Source: Puniceicoccales bacterium (GTDB lineage Bacteria; Verrucomicrobiota; Verrucomicrobiia; Opitutales; LL51). From it: a stretch of 41,633 bases of DNA. Under the pieces are notes generated by a model, which was not told the DNA's origin, did not search any database, and saw only the letters and a list, made by a program, of their open reading frames with translations. The stretch spans positions 1-41,633 of the forward strand of contig JAIRRZ010000022.1 of assembly GCA_031255715.1 (NCBI GenBank), written 5' to 3'. Both the position numbers and the translations under genes were made by a program. Positions 1-7,548 of the stretch are shown one piece after another (the stretch's first letter is position 1; every line of letters begins with the position of its first letter).

Positions 1-101
1 AAGCCCATTGATCAGGAAATTTTAAAAATTATCCTTCTTACTCTTCGAATGAAACACGAACCGGCTAAAATCTAACTATCCCTATTACTCATCATTCATC
101 A

Positions 102-1064
102 CTAGCTCCTGCGGCCAGCCCTGTCCCTTGCGATTTGCGCGTTCCATGCGGCTTGCACGGCCCTTGCGGCTTGCACGGCCCTTGCGTCTTGCACGGCCCT
201 TGCGTCTTGCGCGTTCCATGATGCGACTTGCGCGTTCCTTGATGCGACTTGCGCGTTCCTTTCGGCTTGCGCGGCCGCCCTTGCGACGTGCGCGTTCCAT
301 ACGTCTTGCGCGGCCCTTATGGCTTGCGGGTCCCATGATGCGACTTGCGCGTCCCATGATACGACTTGCGCGTTCCATGCGTCTTGCACTTCCCATGCGG
401 CTTGCGCGTCCCATGATGCGACTTGCGCGGCCCATGCGACTTGCGCGGCCCTTGCGACTTGCGCGGCCCTTGCGTCTTGCACGGCCCTTGTGTCTCGCAC
501 GTCCCCGGCTCGCACGTCCCCGGCTTGCGCTTCCCATGCGGCTTGCAATGCTTTTACTATTCTTGGATTACGATTAGCTTCAGCATAGTCAAAGGCAGTT
601 TTTCCTTCATTGTCTCGCAAGTTTAAATCAAAGGCAAAATTATGCTTCCTTTGCAAATTCAACACTGCATCCACGACCTCTATCATTCCTGTCGTAATAG
701 CGAGCATCGGCAGTGTGTGTCCATATGCGTCTTGCCAATTAAAGTTAAAACCAGGATGTGCGCAGGGATAATTCATTGCTCTTCTAACACCCTCTTCATC
801 TATCGCTGCAATGATGAGATCGGCGAATTCCTGTTCTGCATTAATATTAGGATCGACCTCTTCTCCTAACAGAATAGCTACCATCCTTTCATCTCTCCTT
901 TCTAAGGCTTCATGCAGCTCTTCTTCTCGAGTCACTGCTCCTACTGGTCTCGCATTTGGTCTTCTCTGCCCAAGCGGGTCAGGAGCTGCCGCAGGCATTA
1001 TCTGGGGCATTCCAATTAATGCCAGAAATACAATTTTGTTTAATTTATATTTAAAAATATCCAT
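102..1064 (-). CDS. Secreted ankyrin-like protein with long C-terminal 6/7-residue repeats
   Basis: Encodes about 320 residues. I start it at the ATG at 1064; an upstream TTG at 1103 stays in frame, but from the ATG the N-terminus is a clean signal peptide (basic MDIFKYKLNK, hydrophobic core, MPAAAP). About residues 45-170 have ankyrin-like helix pairs (DAYGHTLPMLAITTG, DNEGKTAFDYAEANRN). The last 140 or so residues are a degenerate run of AQVARA and AQVASWD type units, rich in Ala, Gln, Arg and Trp. The gene faces the same way as a second secreted ankyrin protein at 1981-3093, with rnpB between them. Ankyrin proteins of host-associated bacteria often bind host proteins; that role is inference. 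The function of the Trp/Gln repeat tail is unknown. No good ribosome binding site is visible. Confidence 0.75.
   Translation of the reverse strand: MDIFKYKLNKIVFLALIGMPQIMPAAAPDPLGQRRPNARPVGAVTREEELHEALERRDERMVAILLGEEVDPNINAEQEFADLIIAAIDEEGVRRAMNYPCAHPGFNFNWQDAYGHTLPMLAITTGMIEVVDAVLNLQRKHNFAFDLNLRDNEGKTAFDYAEANRNPRIVKALQAAWEAQAGDVRAGDVRDTRAVQDARAAQVARAAQVAWAAQVASWDAQAAWEVQDAWNAQVVSWDAQVASWDPQAIRAAQDVWNAHVARAAAQAERNAQVASRNAQVASWNAQDARAVQDARAVQAARAVQAAWNAQIARDRAGRRS
115..560 (-). repeat. GC-rich in-frame minisatellite of 18- and 21-bp units
   Basis: This stretch is made of about two dozen degenerate units around gcgacttgcgcggccctt (18 bp, plus strand), with 21-bp variants carrying an extra codon. 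All unit lengths are multiples of three, so the minus-strand reading frame of the ankyrin-like protein is kept. The repeat is far more GC-rich than its surroundings and lacks stop codons in several frames, which creates spurious open frames on both strands. Copy number probably varies between strains. Confidence 0.85.
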
Positions 1065-1124
1065 ACATTTTACGGTGTATGGCCAACCTAATAAGTCAAG
1101 CAATTTTTTATGAAATATATATTT

Positions 1125-1226
1125 TATTTGGATATGAGTTGGATTCTGTAAGTCTTGCGTTCCGGATCATTTCCCTAGCAATTGGTTGCGACTTTTCCGT
1201 CTTTAACCTGCGGCGGTATTTTGTCC
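1125..1226 (-). pseudogene. Decayed, internally deleted copy of rnpB
   Basis: Read on the minus strand, this segment repeats two separate parts of the intact RNase P RNA at 1533-1926. One is the ataccgccgcagg block. The other is the 3-prime end, with gcaagacttacagaat and tatccaaat where the intact gene has gcaaggcttacagaat and tatccaaac. Roughly 190 nt of the core between them is missing, including the ggtaagggtgaaaaggtga region, and substitutions are scattered throughout. Similarity extends a little past the RNA 3-prime end, so flanking DNA was copied too. It cannot fold into a working ribozyme. Confidence 0.75.
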
Positions 1227-1532
1227 AGTAAGTATCATTTTATGATGAGTTTTGTATAGCCTATGGATTTAAAATTTTGAGAAAGTTTTTTTGATAAAAA
1301 ATTCAAGTTTTTCCGTATTACTGTGGAATGAAAAAATCGAGATAATTTAAGCTACCTCAATTAAGTTATCAATTGAACATTTCTTTTTTATAATTGTGTT
1401 CCGAGTAGTAGGGTTGCTGCAACTAATGTAATATTTCTTTCCATAAAAATTTTTTTCTATTGTCATTTTTGACTGTCCAAAGAAGTGTATGAAAAAAATC
1501 ATTTTTCCCTGTTTTTAGAGTCCTGAAAAAAT
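1227..1532. other. Intergenic stretch without recognisable gene
   Basis: AT-rich DNA between the rnpB remnant and intact rnpB. No convincing open frame is present. A short match (tggaatgaa near 1324) resembles the 5-prime part of rnpB and may be the rest of the decayed copy, but it is too short to be sure. Confidence 0.4.
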
Positions 1533-1926
1533 GTGTTTTGTTTGGATATAAGCCAGATTCTGTAAGCCTTGCGGCTCGGAATTCATTTCTCTAGCAATTT
1601 GCATTGCTTCTCCCAATGGAGATGCGACAAACCCGGAGTCATTGGGCGAGCAACCCCACTCCCTATTCTGTCTTGCACCGGATTGGGTTTCCAATGCGGT
1701 AGTGATCGCTCACATACCCGGTGAGCTCTTACCTCACCTTTTCACCCTTACCCTGCGGCGGTATCCTTTCTGTTGTACTTTCCGTGGCCATCGCTTTAAC
1801 GATAACCCCCGCACTTTCATGCGGAATCCTGCTCTGTGGTGTCCGGACTTTCCTATAAAGAAAAATTATGGAATGAAACTTTCTTTTCATGATTCTTCTC
1901 CATCGAATTCCTTCCAAACAAAACAC
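1533..1926 (-). ncRNA. rnpB: RNase P RNA (bacterial type A)
   Basis: The catalytic RNA of RNase P, which trims the 5-prime leaders of tRNA precursors. On the minus strand it carries the conserved blocks in order: aggaaagtccggac, acagaaaggataccgccgc, ggtaagggtgaaaaggtg, gaggtaagagctcaccgg, gtgcaagacagaataggg and gcttacagaatctggctta. The ends are set by the P1 helix: 13 bases at 1913-1925 are perfectly complementary to 1534-1546. Length is about 394 nt, normal for the class. A decayed partial copy lies 300 bp downstream. The 5-prime end overlaps the hairpin that ends the upstream ankyrin gene. Confidence 0.95.
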
Positions 1927-1956
1927 CGGAAATAGGAATAAAAATTATTTCCGGTG
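1924..1956 (-). terminator. Intrinsic terminator after the second ankyrin gene, overlapping the rnpB 5-prime end
   Basis: An 11-bp perfect stem (caccggaaata at 1924-1934 with tatttccggtg at 1946-1956) is followed on the minus strand by ttttgttt, 25 bp after the stop of the ankyrin gene. The T-rich tail is also the 5-prime strand of helix P1 of rnpB. Either rnpB starts from a promoter inside this hairpin region (ttgcac about 16 bp before tcctat is a weak candidate) or read-through transcripts are processed to give it. Confidence 0.6.
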
Positions 1957-1980
1957 CAAACTTAATTTTTTTTAATTTTG

Positions 1981-3093
1981 CTACGATAGGCGGAAGATGT
2001 GAGAGAGCGCCTTATGGTTTTTGTCCAATATTAAATTCTTATATAGGTGCGTGTTGAAACGTATTCTGTTCAATCGCTCTGAGAGTTCTGGTAGAATTCT
2101 TCTAGCCCTTTCCAATATCTCCAATAGAGGATTAATTTTTGTGAGAATTGCATTGGTCAATTCTGAAAAAGAGCATTGGAGAGGGTCGTTCACATCAACC
2201 ATTTGGTTGTTTAATAACATAATCATATCCTGATAAAGCGTCCAATAATTAATATCTTCAGAAAAGCCTCCAGAAATGCCTTTAGAAAAGTGTTCCTTCA
2301 TGTATTGGGCAATATTTTTAACCTCCGTATTGTAATCCATTAGGGTTCTGCGACAAATGGGATGGAAAAGTTGATCCGCGAGACCTACTATAAACGCAAT
2401 CTCCAAAGGCAATTTATTATCTGTTCCTCGTTGATTAACGTTGACCAATGGATGGTTAATGAACCGTAAAGCCATAGCTACCTTTAAGTCTATGGGTGCC
2501 ACATTATGTCCGATTGCTGCCATTAGTGGCGTTGCCTTATCTATATTAGGAATATTCGGATTAACTGCATTCGGAGTATCCGAGTTGGCTACTTCGAGTA
2601 ATTGATCAATGCAGTCAAGACGTCCCCATCCCACGGCTAACAATAGCGCCGTTTGTTTTCTGTTATTCTGTGCATTCCAATTTCGATTTGGCAGGGAAGT
2701 TATCGAAGCAAAAATTACTTGATAATTGTCGCCCCACTCGGACTGCCCTCCGCCTCTTATGGCCAGCATCAGATCTGTATTTCCATCATCATCTACTGCA
2801 TTGGGATTCACAGTAAAGTTCTCTAGGAGATAATCAACCGTATCTATATCGCCCCTCTGAACAGCGTCCAAATATGCCATATCCATATTAATATGGAGAT
2901 AACCATTAGGTATTCTTTCCGTAGCTGGATTGATCTGCTGTGTTTGAACTTGTGAATCAACATCCTGGCTTCCATAGGAATCATAGGAATCATCATTCTG
3001 GCTTCCATAGGCCACATTGCCAATAGTGCCCGTAAGCATTAATAGGCCATATCCCATATAGCCGAATAACTTTTTTTGTATATATCTAACCAT
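1981..3093 (-). CDS. Secreted ankyrin-repeat protein
   Basis: Encodes 370 residues, starting at ATG 3093. The N-terminus is a signal peptide (basic MVRYIQKK, hydrophobic GYGLLMLTGTIG, then Ala-Tyr-Gly). An Asp/Ser/Gln-rich linker follows to about residue 60. Ankyrin repeats span about 70-240, with recognisable cores such as MAYLDAVQRGDIDTVDYLL, DDDGNTDLMLAIRGG, RKQTALLLAVGWGRLDCID and DKATPLMAAIGHN. The last 130 residues are helical without a known domain. A terminator hairpin follows the stop. Export plus ankyrin repeats suggest a host-directed or surface protein; the partner is unknown. Confidence 0.85.
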   Translation of the reverse strand: MVRYIQKKLFGYMGYGLLMLTGTIGNVAYGSQNDDSYDSYGSQDVDSQVQTQQINPATERIPNGYLHINMDMAYLDAVQRGDIDTVDYLLENFTVNPNAVDDDGNTDLMLAIRGGGQSEWGDNYQVIFASITSLPNRNWNAQNNRKQTALLLAVGWGRLDCIDQLLEVANSDTPNAVNPNIPNIDKATPLMAAIGHNVAPIDLKVAMALRFINHPLVNVNQRGTDNKLPLEIAFIVGLADQLFHPICRRTLMDYNTEVKNIAQYMKEHFSKGISGGFSEDINYWTLYQDMIMLLNNQMVDVNDPLQCSFSELTNAILTKINPLLEILERARRILPELSERLNRIRFNTHLYKNLILDKNHKALSHIFRLS

Positions 3094-3215
3094 AACAAAC
3101 AGTTTCCGTCTTAATAAAATTTTAAATTAATGAAAGATTTTTTTTTATGAATATTTTTACTGGCAATATTGCTATTGATCTTCAGTTTGGTTCTCTATTA
3201 TACTAAGAACGTTGC

Positions 3216-4262
3216 ATGTTTCATTTATTCGTTTTTACTGTTGTTTTGACAATTATTGTTTCTGCGACTGCTTCTTTATTGGAAGCTGTTCTTTTCAGTG
3301 CCAGTGATATTGAGCTTGAGGACCTTCGCACGAAACATAGACGCGCGGCCAATTATATCGAAAAATGTAAAAAAAATATCGATGAGACCTCCGCTGCAAT
3401 CATTATGCTTAATACCATAGCCAATACCTTTGGCGCCATCGTTGCCGGAGGATTAGCAATCAAAATCTACGGAGAAAACAAGCTAGTTTACTTTTCAATG
3501 ACCATAACGATTGCCATTCTCTTTTTTTCCGAAATTTTACCCAAAAATCTTGGAATAATTTATCGTAAAAAATTATACGTTTCGGCGGCATTTTTGTTAA
3601 AAATTATTATGCTGGCGATGTATCCTTTTTCGAAAATCTGTCGTTTAATCCTAGATCTCTTCATTGGTAAAAAACGGCGTATGCAATCGACCTATTCCGA
3701 CAGAGATATTATGTTACTTGCCAAACGTAACGTACGCGAAGGAACGCTTACGGATCAGGAACGCAAGATGATTGAGAATACACTAAAAATGGATTATACT
3801 GTAATTGAGCAAATTATGACGCCTCTCGATCATCTAAGCGCCTATGGTAAAAACATGACCGTTCGCGATGTTTTTATTGCAAACAACGAAAATATTCCAA
3901 CGGGTCGCATTCCGGTGTATGCCAATAATCCAGAAAATCTCGTCGGTATCGTCCATCGCAGAAAAATTTTACATGCCTTTGCAACCAATGGTGCCCATAC
4001 GCAGCTGGGGCAATTGATGGAGATTCCCAAAGCACTTCCCTATGACATGTTTGTAGATGATGCTCTGGATGCTTTGTTGAAAAATTTAATGCAACTTGCT
4101 TTTGTAAAAAAAGATAGTAAAACTGTCGGTGTCCTGACGTTGGATGATATCTTTGAGCACATTATTGGGGTAGAGATCGCAGAAAACGATGATATTGCCG
4201 TCAAACAGAGTGTGCAAAATGTTGCAAAACGGAAGGTAAAATTTAAAGGGGATATGCCATGA
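3216..4262 (+). CDS. CNNM/CorC-type membrane protein (DUF21 plus CBS pair)
   Basis: Encodes 348 residues. The first 150 form the DUF21 (CNNM) transmembrane domain, with hydrophobic helices at about 1-25, 60-85, 90-115 and 125-145 and the family signature FFSEILPKNLG. A cytoplasmic CBS pair follows (EQIMTPLDHLSAY, then TGRIPVYANNPENLVGIVHRRKIL and KKDSKTVGVLTLDDIFEHIIG). The C-terminal CorC_HlyC domain of longer relatives is absent. CNNM proteins are linked to Mg2+ export or homeostasis; the hemolysin label of the family is historical. The stop overlaps the start of pilC by four bases (ATGA), so the two are probably translated together. Confidence 0.85.
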   Translation: MFHLFVFTVVLTIIVSATASLLEAVLFSASDIELEDLRTKHRRAANYIEKCKKNIDETSAAIIMLNTIANTFGAIVAGGLAIKIYGENKLVYFSMTITIAILFFSEILPKNLGIIYRKKLYVSAAFLLKIIMLAMYPFSKICRLILDLFIGKKRRMQSTYSDRDIMLLAKRNVREGTLTDQERKMIENTLKMDYTVIEQIMTPLDHLSAYGKNMTVRDVFIANNENIPTGRIPVYANNPENLVGIVHRRKILHAFATNGAHTQLGQLMEIPKALPYDMFVDDALDALLKNLMQLAFVKKDSKTVGVLTLDDIFEHIIGVEIAENDDIAVKQSVQNVAKRKVKFKGDMP

Positions 4263-5788
4263 AAATTAGACAATTTTTGCGCAATTCTTTTCAAAATACC
4301 ATTGATAAATATCAGGAATTTTTTTTCAAGGATGGCGAAAAGAAAGCTGATCTTACCTCGGAAGCGTCCTGGGATGAGGATGTTTCGGAAAATAATTTTC
4401 ACGTACTTAATCGTCTTTCCAAGGCTATGGAACAGCAACGGATTGATGACCCTTTTGGACAGCAAATTCATCCGTTTGATTCCGATGAGGTGGGCATCGC
4501 CGATTCCGATTTATCGCCAGTCATATCAACGATGGATTCTGCTTCTAGTTCGAAAATGATCACAGCGAATTGGGATGCCGATTTTGCTGCAATCTACGGT
4601 AAGGGATCGGAACCGATCACCGTTGTCCCAAAAATTGGAAAACGAAACGAAAAATTTTACAACTATAGGCTTAAAAAGTCGAAAATTGATGAAAAAACTG
4701 CAGGGAAAGTTACTGAAAAGAAAAAGCGAATCAGATCATTCAATTTGAAAATTGAAAAAAAGGCACAAATTGTTAATCAATTAGCAATTTTATTAGATTC
4801 CGGTATGGATTTGCGTTCTTCTCTACTTATTCTCGAGGAACAGGAAATCCGCAATAGAAATATTTGGTTTTTTATTCATGATTTATTTATGAAAATTGAG
4901 GCAGGGGATTCCTTTTCGGAAGCATTAATGTCATCTACCGTAAGATTTGATGAATCGGAAATAGCGATGATTCGCGCTGGAGAAGCGGTTGGAAATTTAT
5001 CCGATACGCTTTTCAAAATGGCTAGTTTAATAGAAAAAAAAGTTCATATTAAGAAAAAAATAATTTCAGCCATGGTTTATCCGGCGATGGTTTTAGCTGT
5101 TTCATCGGCTGTTGTTTTACTGTTGACAACTTTTGTTGTACCGAAATTTGAAAAAGTAATTCTCGATCAAATTGGCGTAAAGGGTATACCCAAATTGACT
5201 TCCATAATTATTCAAAGCAGTCGCTTTGTTTCTTCACATTTTTTGGAAATTTTTTTATTAATTGGATTTTTAATTTTGCTATTCATTTCCGCAAAGACTA
5301 TCACAATAGTCAAAAAGATTACTTACAAAGTTTTTTTAAAAATTCCGCTTATTGGTGAGTGTATTACGCAATGGAGTGTAGTTTTATTTTCTCGAACATT
5401 TGGAGATCTTATGCTTTGCGGTTGTTCCGTTGTGGAATCATTAAAAATGGCCTGTGCAAGTATAGGAAATTATGATATGAAGACAAATTTATTGCTAACC
5501 ATTGCAGATGTGCAGCAGGGGTTATCGTTAACCGAATCTTTACGGCGGCGCAGTGTATTACCGGTGATGGCGGAGGGACTCATAAAAGTTGGCGAAGAAT
5601 CGGGTAAACTTGGAGAAATGATGAACAGGGTTTCCTCTGCCTACGAGGAACAGTTAGATGAAGTAATTACACGTGTTACCTCGCTGGTGGAACCGATATT
5701 GGTTATTTTTCTTGCGGTTTTCGTTGGTTCCGTAGTAATTGGTTTATTTTTACCGTTAGTTTCACTTATTCAAAACATTTCAGCATAG
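4259..5788 (+). CDS. PilC/GspF-family inner-membrane assembly protein with long N-terminal extension
   Basis: Encodes 509 residues. Two T2SSF domains at about 175-300 and 375-500 carry the family pattern (LLDSGMDLRSSLLIL, VRFDESEIAMIRAGEAVGN, then CGCSVVESLKMA and VLPVMAEGLIKVGEESGKL), with membrane segments near 275-295, 330-350 and 475-500. GspF/PilC proteins are the platform of type II secretion or type IV pilus machines. The first 150 residues are an acidic, low-complexity extension not usual for the family. No ATPase, pseudopilin or secretin gene is in this window, so pilus and secretion roles cannot be told apart. It is coupled by overlap to the CNNM gene. Confidence 0.88.
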   Translation: MKIRQFLRNSFQNTIDKYQEFFFKDGEKKADLTSEASWDEDVSENNFHVLNRLSKAMEQQRIDDPFGQQIHPFDSDEVGIADSDLSPVISTMDSASSSKMITANWDADFAAIYGKGSEPITVVPKIGKRNEKFYNYRLKKSKIDEKTAGKVTEKKKRIRSFNLKIEKKAQIVNQLAILLDSGMDLRSSLLILEEQEIRNRNIWFFIHDLFMKIEAGDSFSEALMSSTVRFDESEIAMIRAGEAVGNLSDTLFKMASLIEKKVHIKKKIISAMVYPAMVLAVSSAVVLLLTTFVVPKFEKVILDQIGVKGIPKLTSIIIQSSRFVSSHFLEIFLLIGFLILLFISAKTITIVKKITYKVFLKIPLIGECITQWSVVLFSRTFGDLMLCGCSVVESLKMACASIGNYDMKTNLLLTIADVQQGLSLTESLRRRSVLPVMAEGLIKVGEESGKLGEMMNRVSSAYEEQLDEVITRVTSLVEPILVIFLAVFVGSVVIGLFLPLVSLIQNISA

Positions 5789-6011
5789 CTGTTATTGTTT
5801 CATTTTTGCGGTAGCGAGTCGAAAGTCACAATAATTTTTCCAAAGGGCTAGGAGACATTTATTATTCGTGCGATATTTTCACAGGCATCTAGACTTGTTA
5901 ACTTTGGTTTTAAATTCCCAGAACATTAGCGCTTGGATTAGTGAAGACGTGAAAGACGCTCCGCTTGTTCTTATCCTCTACTTTTTGGCCTTAAAAAATT
6001 TGGCTGCATCG

Positions 6012-7337
6012 TTAAACTCTTTTTCCAAAGAGAGTCGATGCGCCGTACTGCTCGATTTTAATATTGATTAATTGCCCAATTAAATCTTCCGTACCACTAA
6101 AAATTACTTTTTTGTGCTCAGGTGTGTAACCTTCAAGTTGCTGTTCACCTCGTTTTGCATGGGATTCTACCAAAACTTCTTTAACTTTTCCTATCATGGA
6201 TTCGTTGTATTGCCGGGAATAATATTCGACTTTTTGAAGTAAAATTTGATTGCGCATTTCTTTGGCCTCCTGAGGAATATGATCGTCAAATTGTTCCGCA
6301 ATCGTTCCAGGACGGATGCTGTATTTAAATATAAATCCCATGTCAAATTTTATTTCGTCGAAAAGCTCGCAGGTTGCCCGAAAATCATCCTCCGTTTCAC
6401 CTGGAAATCCAACTATCATGTCCGTCGAAATTGAAATTGTCGGAATAATTTCCCGCAATGCGGTAATGATCGATGAAAATTGCTCCACTTTGTAGGGACG
6501 TCTCATGGCTTTTAAAATTCTATCGGAACCACTCTGCAACGGTAGATGGACATGGGGACAAAGTTTAGACAATTTTCCGTAGGCATCGATAAGGTCGAAT
6601 TTGAATCCTTTAGGATGTGGCGATAGAAAACGTATGCGACAAATACCATCGATTTCCTGCACTTTTTCTAAAAGTTGAACGAATGGGCTTTTTTTATCCA
6701 TAAATGGCATTTGTTGGATACCATAATTGTTGACAATTTGCCCCAAAAGTGTGACTTCCTTTGTGCCGCGTTCGGCAAGCCATTGTATTTCATGGATAAT
6801 ATCTTCCATGGGACGGTACCATTCCGGGCCCCTTGTCTTGGGAACAATACAGTATGCACAATGCATATTGCATCCCCTCATGATTGACACAAACATCGAT
6901 GCTTTAATTTTTTTTTCATCGTGTGCCGCAGCAAAGTCCCGGTCAATCGATCCCATTTCGATGTCAATAATACGGCGGTTTTTGTCGCGTAACAGTTGGT
7001 CGAGATAGGTCGGAATTTTTTCAGTGCGGTTGGGACCAACGATGAGACGTGTGTTTGGCGATTTTTTACATAAGATTTCGCCGAGATTTTGAGCCATACA
7101 CCCAAGGATACCCACAAGTTTTTCTCGGTTTTTACCGCGAGAAATTAAATTCGATTTGCCTATTGCTTTGGCTTCCGCTTGTTCCCTTACACTGCATGTG
7201 TTCAGTAAAATAATGTTCGCAGAGTGTTCGCTGCTCACCATTTCATAGCCCCCATTGCGCAATATCACTGACAGACTTTCCGATTCCCGTTCGTTCATCT
7301 GACAACCATAGGTCCTAATATATACCCGCTTTTCCAT
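6012..7337 (-). CDS. miaB: tRNA-2-methylthio-N6-dimethylallyladenosine synthase
   Basis: Adds the 2-methylthio group to i6A37 of tRNAs reading codons that start with U. I use the ATG at 7337; an in-frame GTG lies at 7349. The UPF0004 domain has its three cluster cysteines (C12 in TYGCQMNE, C48 in LNTCSVRE, C80 in ILGCMAQ). The radical SAM domain has C156, C160 and C163 in GCNMHCAYC, followed by PKTRGPEW. A TRAM domain occupies about 375-441. Length is normal. The usual LLGQNVN appears as LLGQIVN. It converges on pilC across a 220-bp gap where I see nothing else. Confidence 0.95.
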   Translation of the reverse strand: MEKRVYIRTYGCQMNERESESLSVILRNGGYEMVSSEHSANIILLNTCSVREQAEAKAIGKSNLISRGKNREKLVGILGCMAQNLGEILCKKSPNTRLIVGPNRTEKIPTYLDQLLRDKNRRIIDIEMGSIDRDFAAAHDEKKIKASMFVSIMRGCNMHCAYCIVPKTRGPEWYRPMEDIIHEIQWLAERGTKEVTLLGQIVNNYGIQQMPFMDKKSPFVQLLEKVQEIDGICRIRFLSPHPKGFKFDLIDAYGKLSKLCPHVHLPLQSGSDRILKAMRRPYKVEQFSSIITALREIIPTISISTDMIVGFPGETEDDFRATCELFDEIKFDMGFIFKYSIRPGTIAEQFDDHIPQEAKEMRNQILLQKVEYYSRQYNESMIGKVKEVLVESHAKRGEQQLEGYTPEHKKVIFSGTEDLIGQLINIKIEQYGASTLFGKRV

Positions 7338-7419
7338 ACTCCCTAGCACGATTGGGAAAATGATTGGGGCGTAAATTAAAATCTATGATAAAAATAAGCT
7401 GCGGATGGTGTTTGCGGTG

Positions 7420-7498
7420 TTTTGGTGCACCCGTGCGGCTTCGCCGCAAACCTTCGAAGAAGGTTTAAGAGGTTTTACCTCTTACGGGTGCACCAAAA
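7420..7498. repeat. 79-nt perfect cloverleaf palindrome
   Basis: Lies between miaB and lysS. A 15-bp outer stem (ttttggtgcacccgt at 7420-7434 with its exact complement at 7484-7498) encloses three perfect hairpins with no unpaired base between them: gcggc-ttc-gccgc (7435-7447), aaaccttc-gaa-gaaggttt (7448-7466) and aagaggt-ttt-acctctt (7467-7483). Each loop is 3 nt. The first inner module recurs inside the palindrome at 14.9 kb. It has no T-run of a standard terminator and does not match a tRNA (wrong loops, no conserved T-loop). Confidence 0.9.
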
Positions 7499-7548
7499 AC
7501 AACCCAACCTGCTCCCGATATAAATTTCCCCAAAAGTCAACCTAAAAA

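Noticed and set aside
115-560. CRISPR array
   Set aside because: Units are contiguous and degenerate with no unique spacers, and they lie inside a coding frame.
85-626. Several long overlapping open frames on both strands
   Set aside because: They arise because the GC-rich 18/21-bp repeat lacks stop codons in several frames; only the minus frame continuing into the ankyrin-like domain has a signal peptide and a non-repeat part.
5868-6071. 67-codon plus-strand frame from a GTG
   Set aside because: It overlaps the end of miaB, has poor coding character and its ribosome binding site is too far away.
7420-7498. tRNA gene
   Set aside because: The cloverleaf has 3-nt loops, no anticodon or T-loop consensus and a 15-bp acceptor-like stem.
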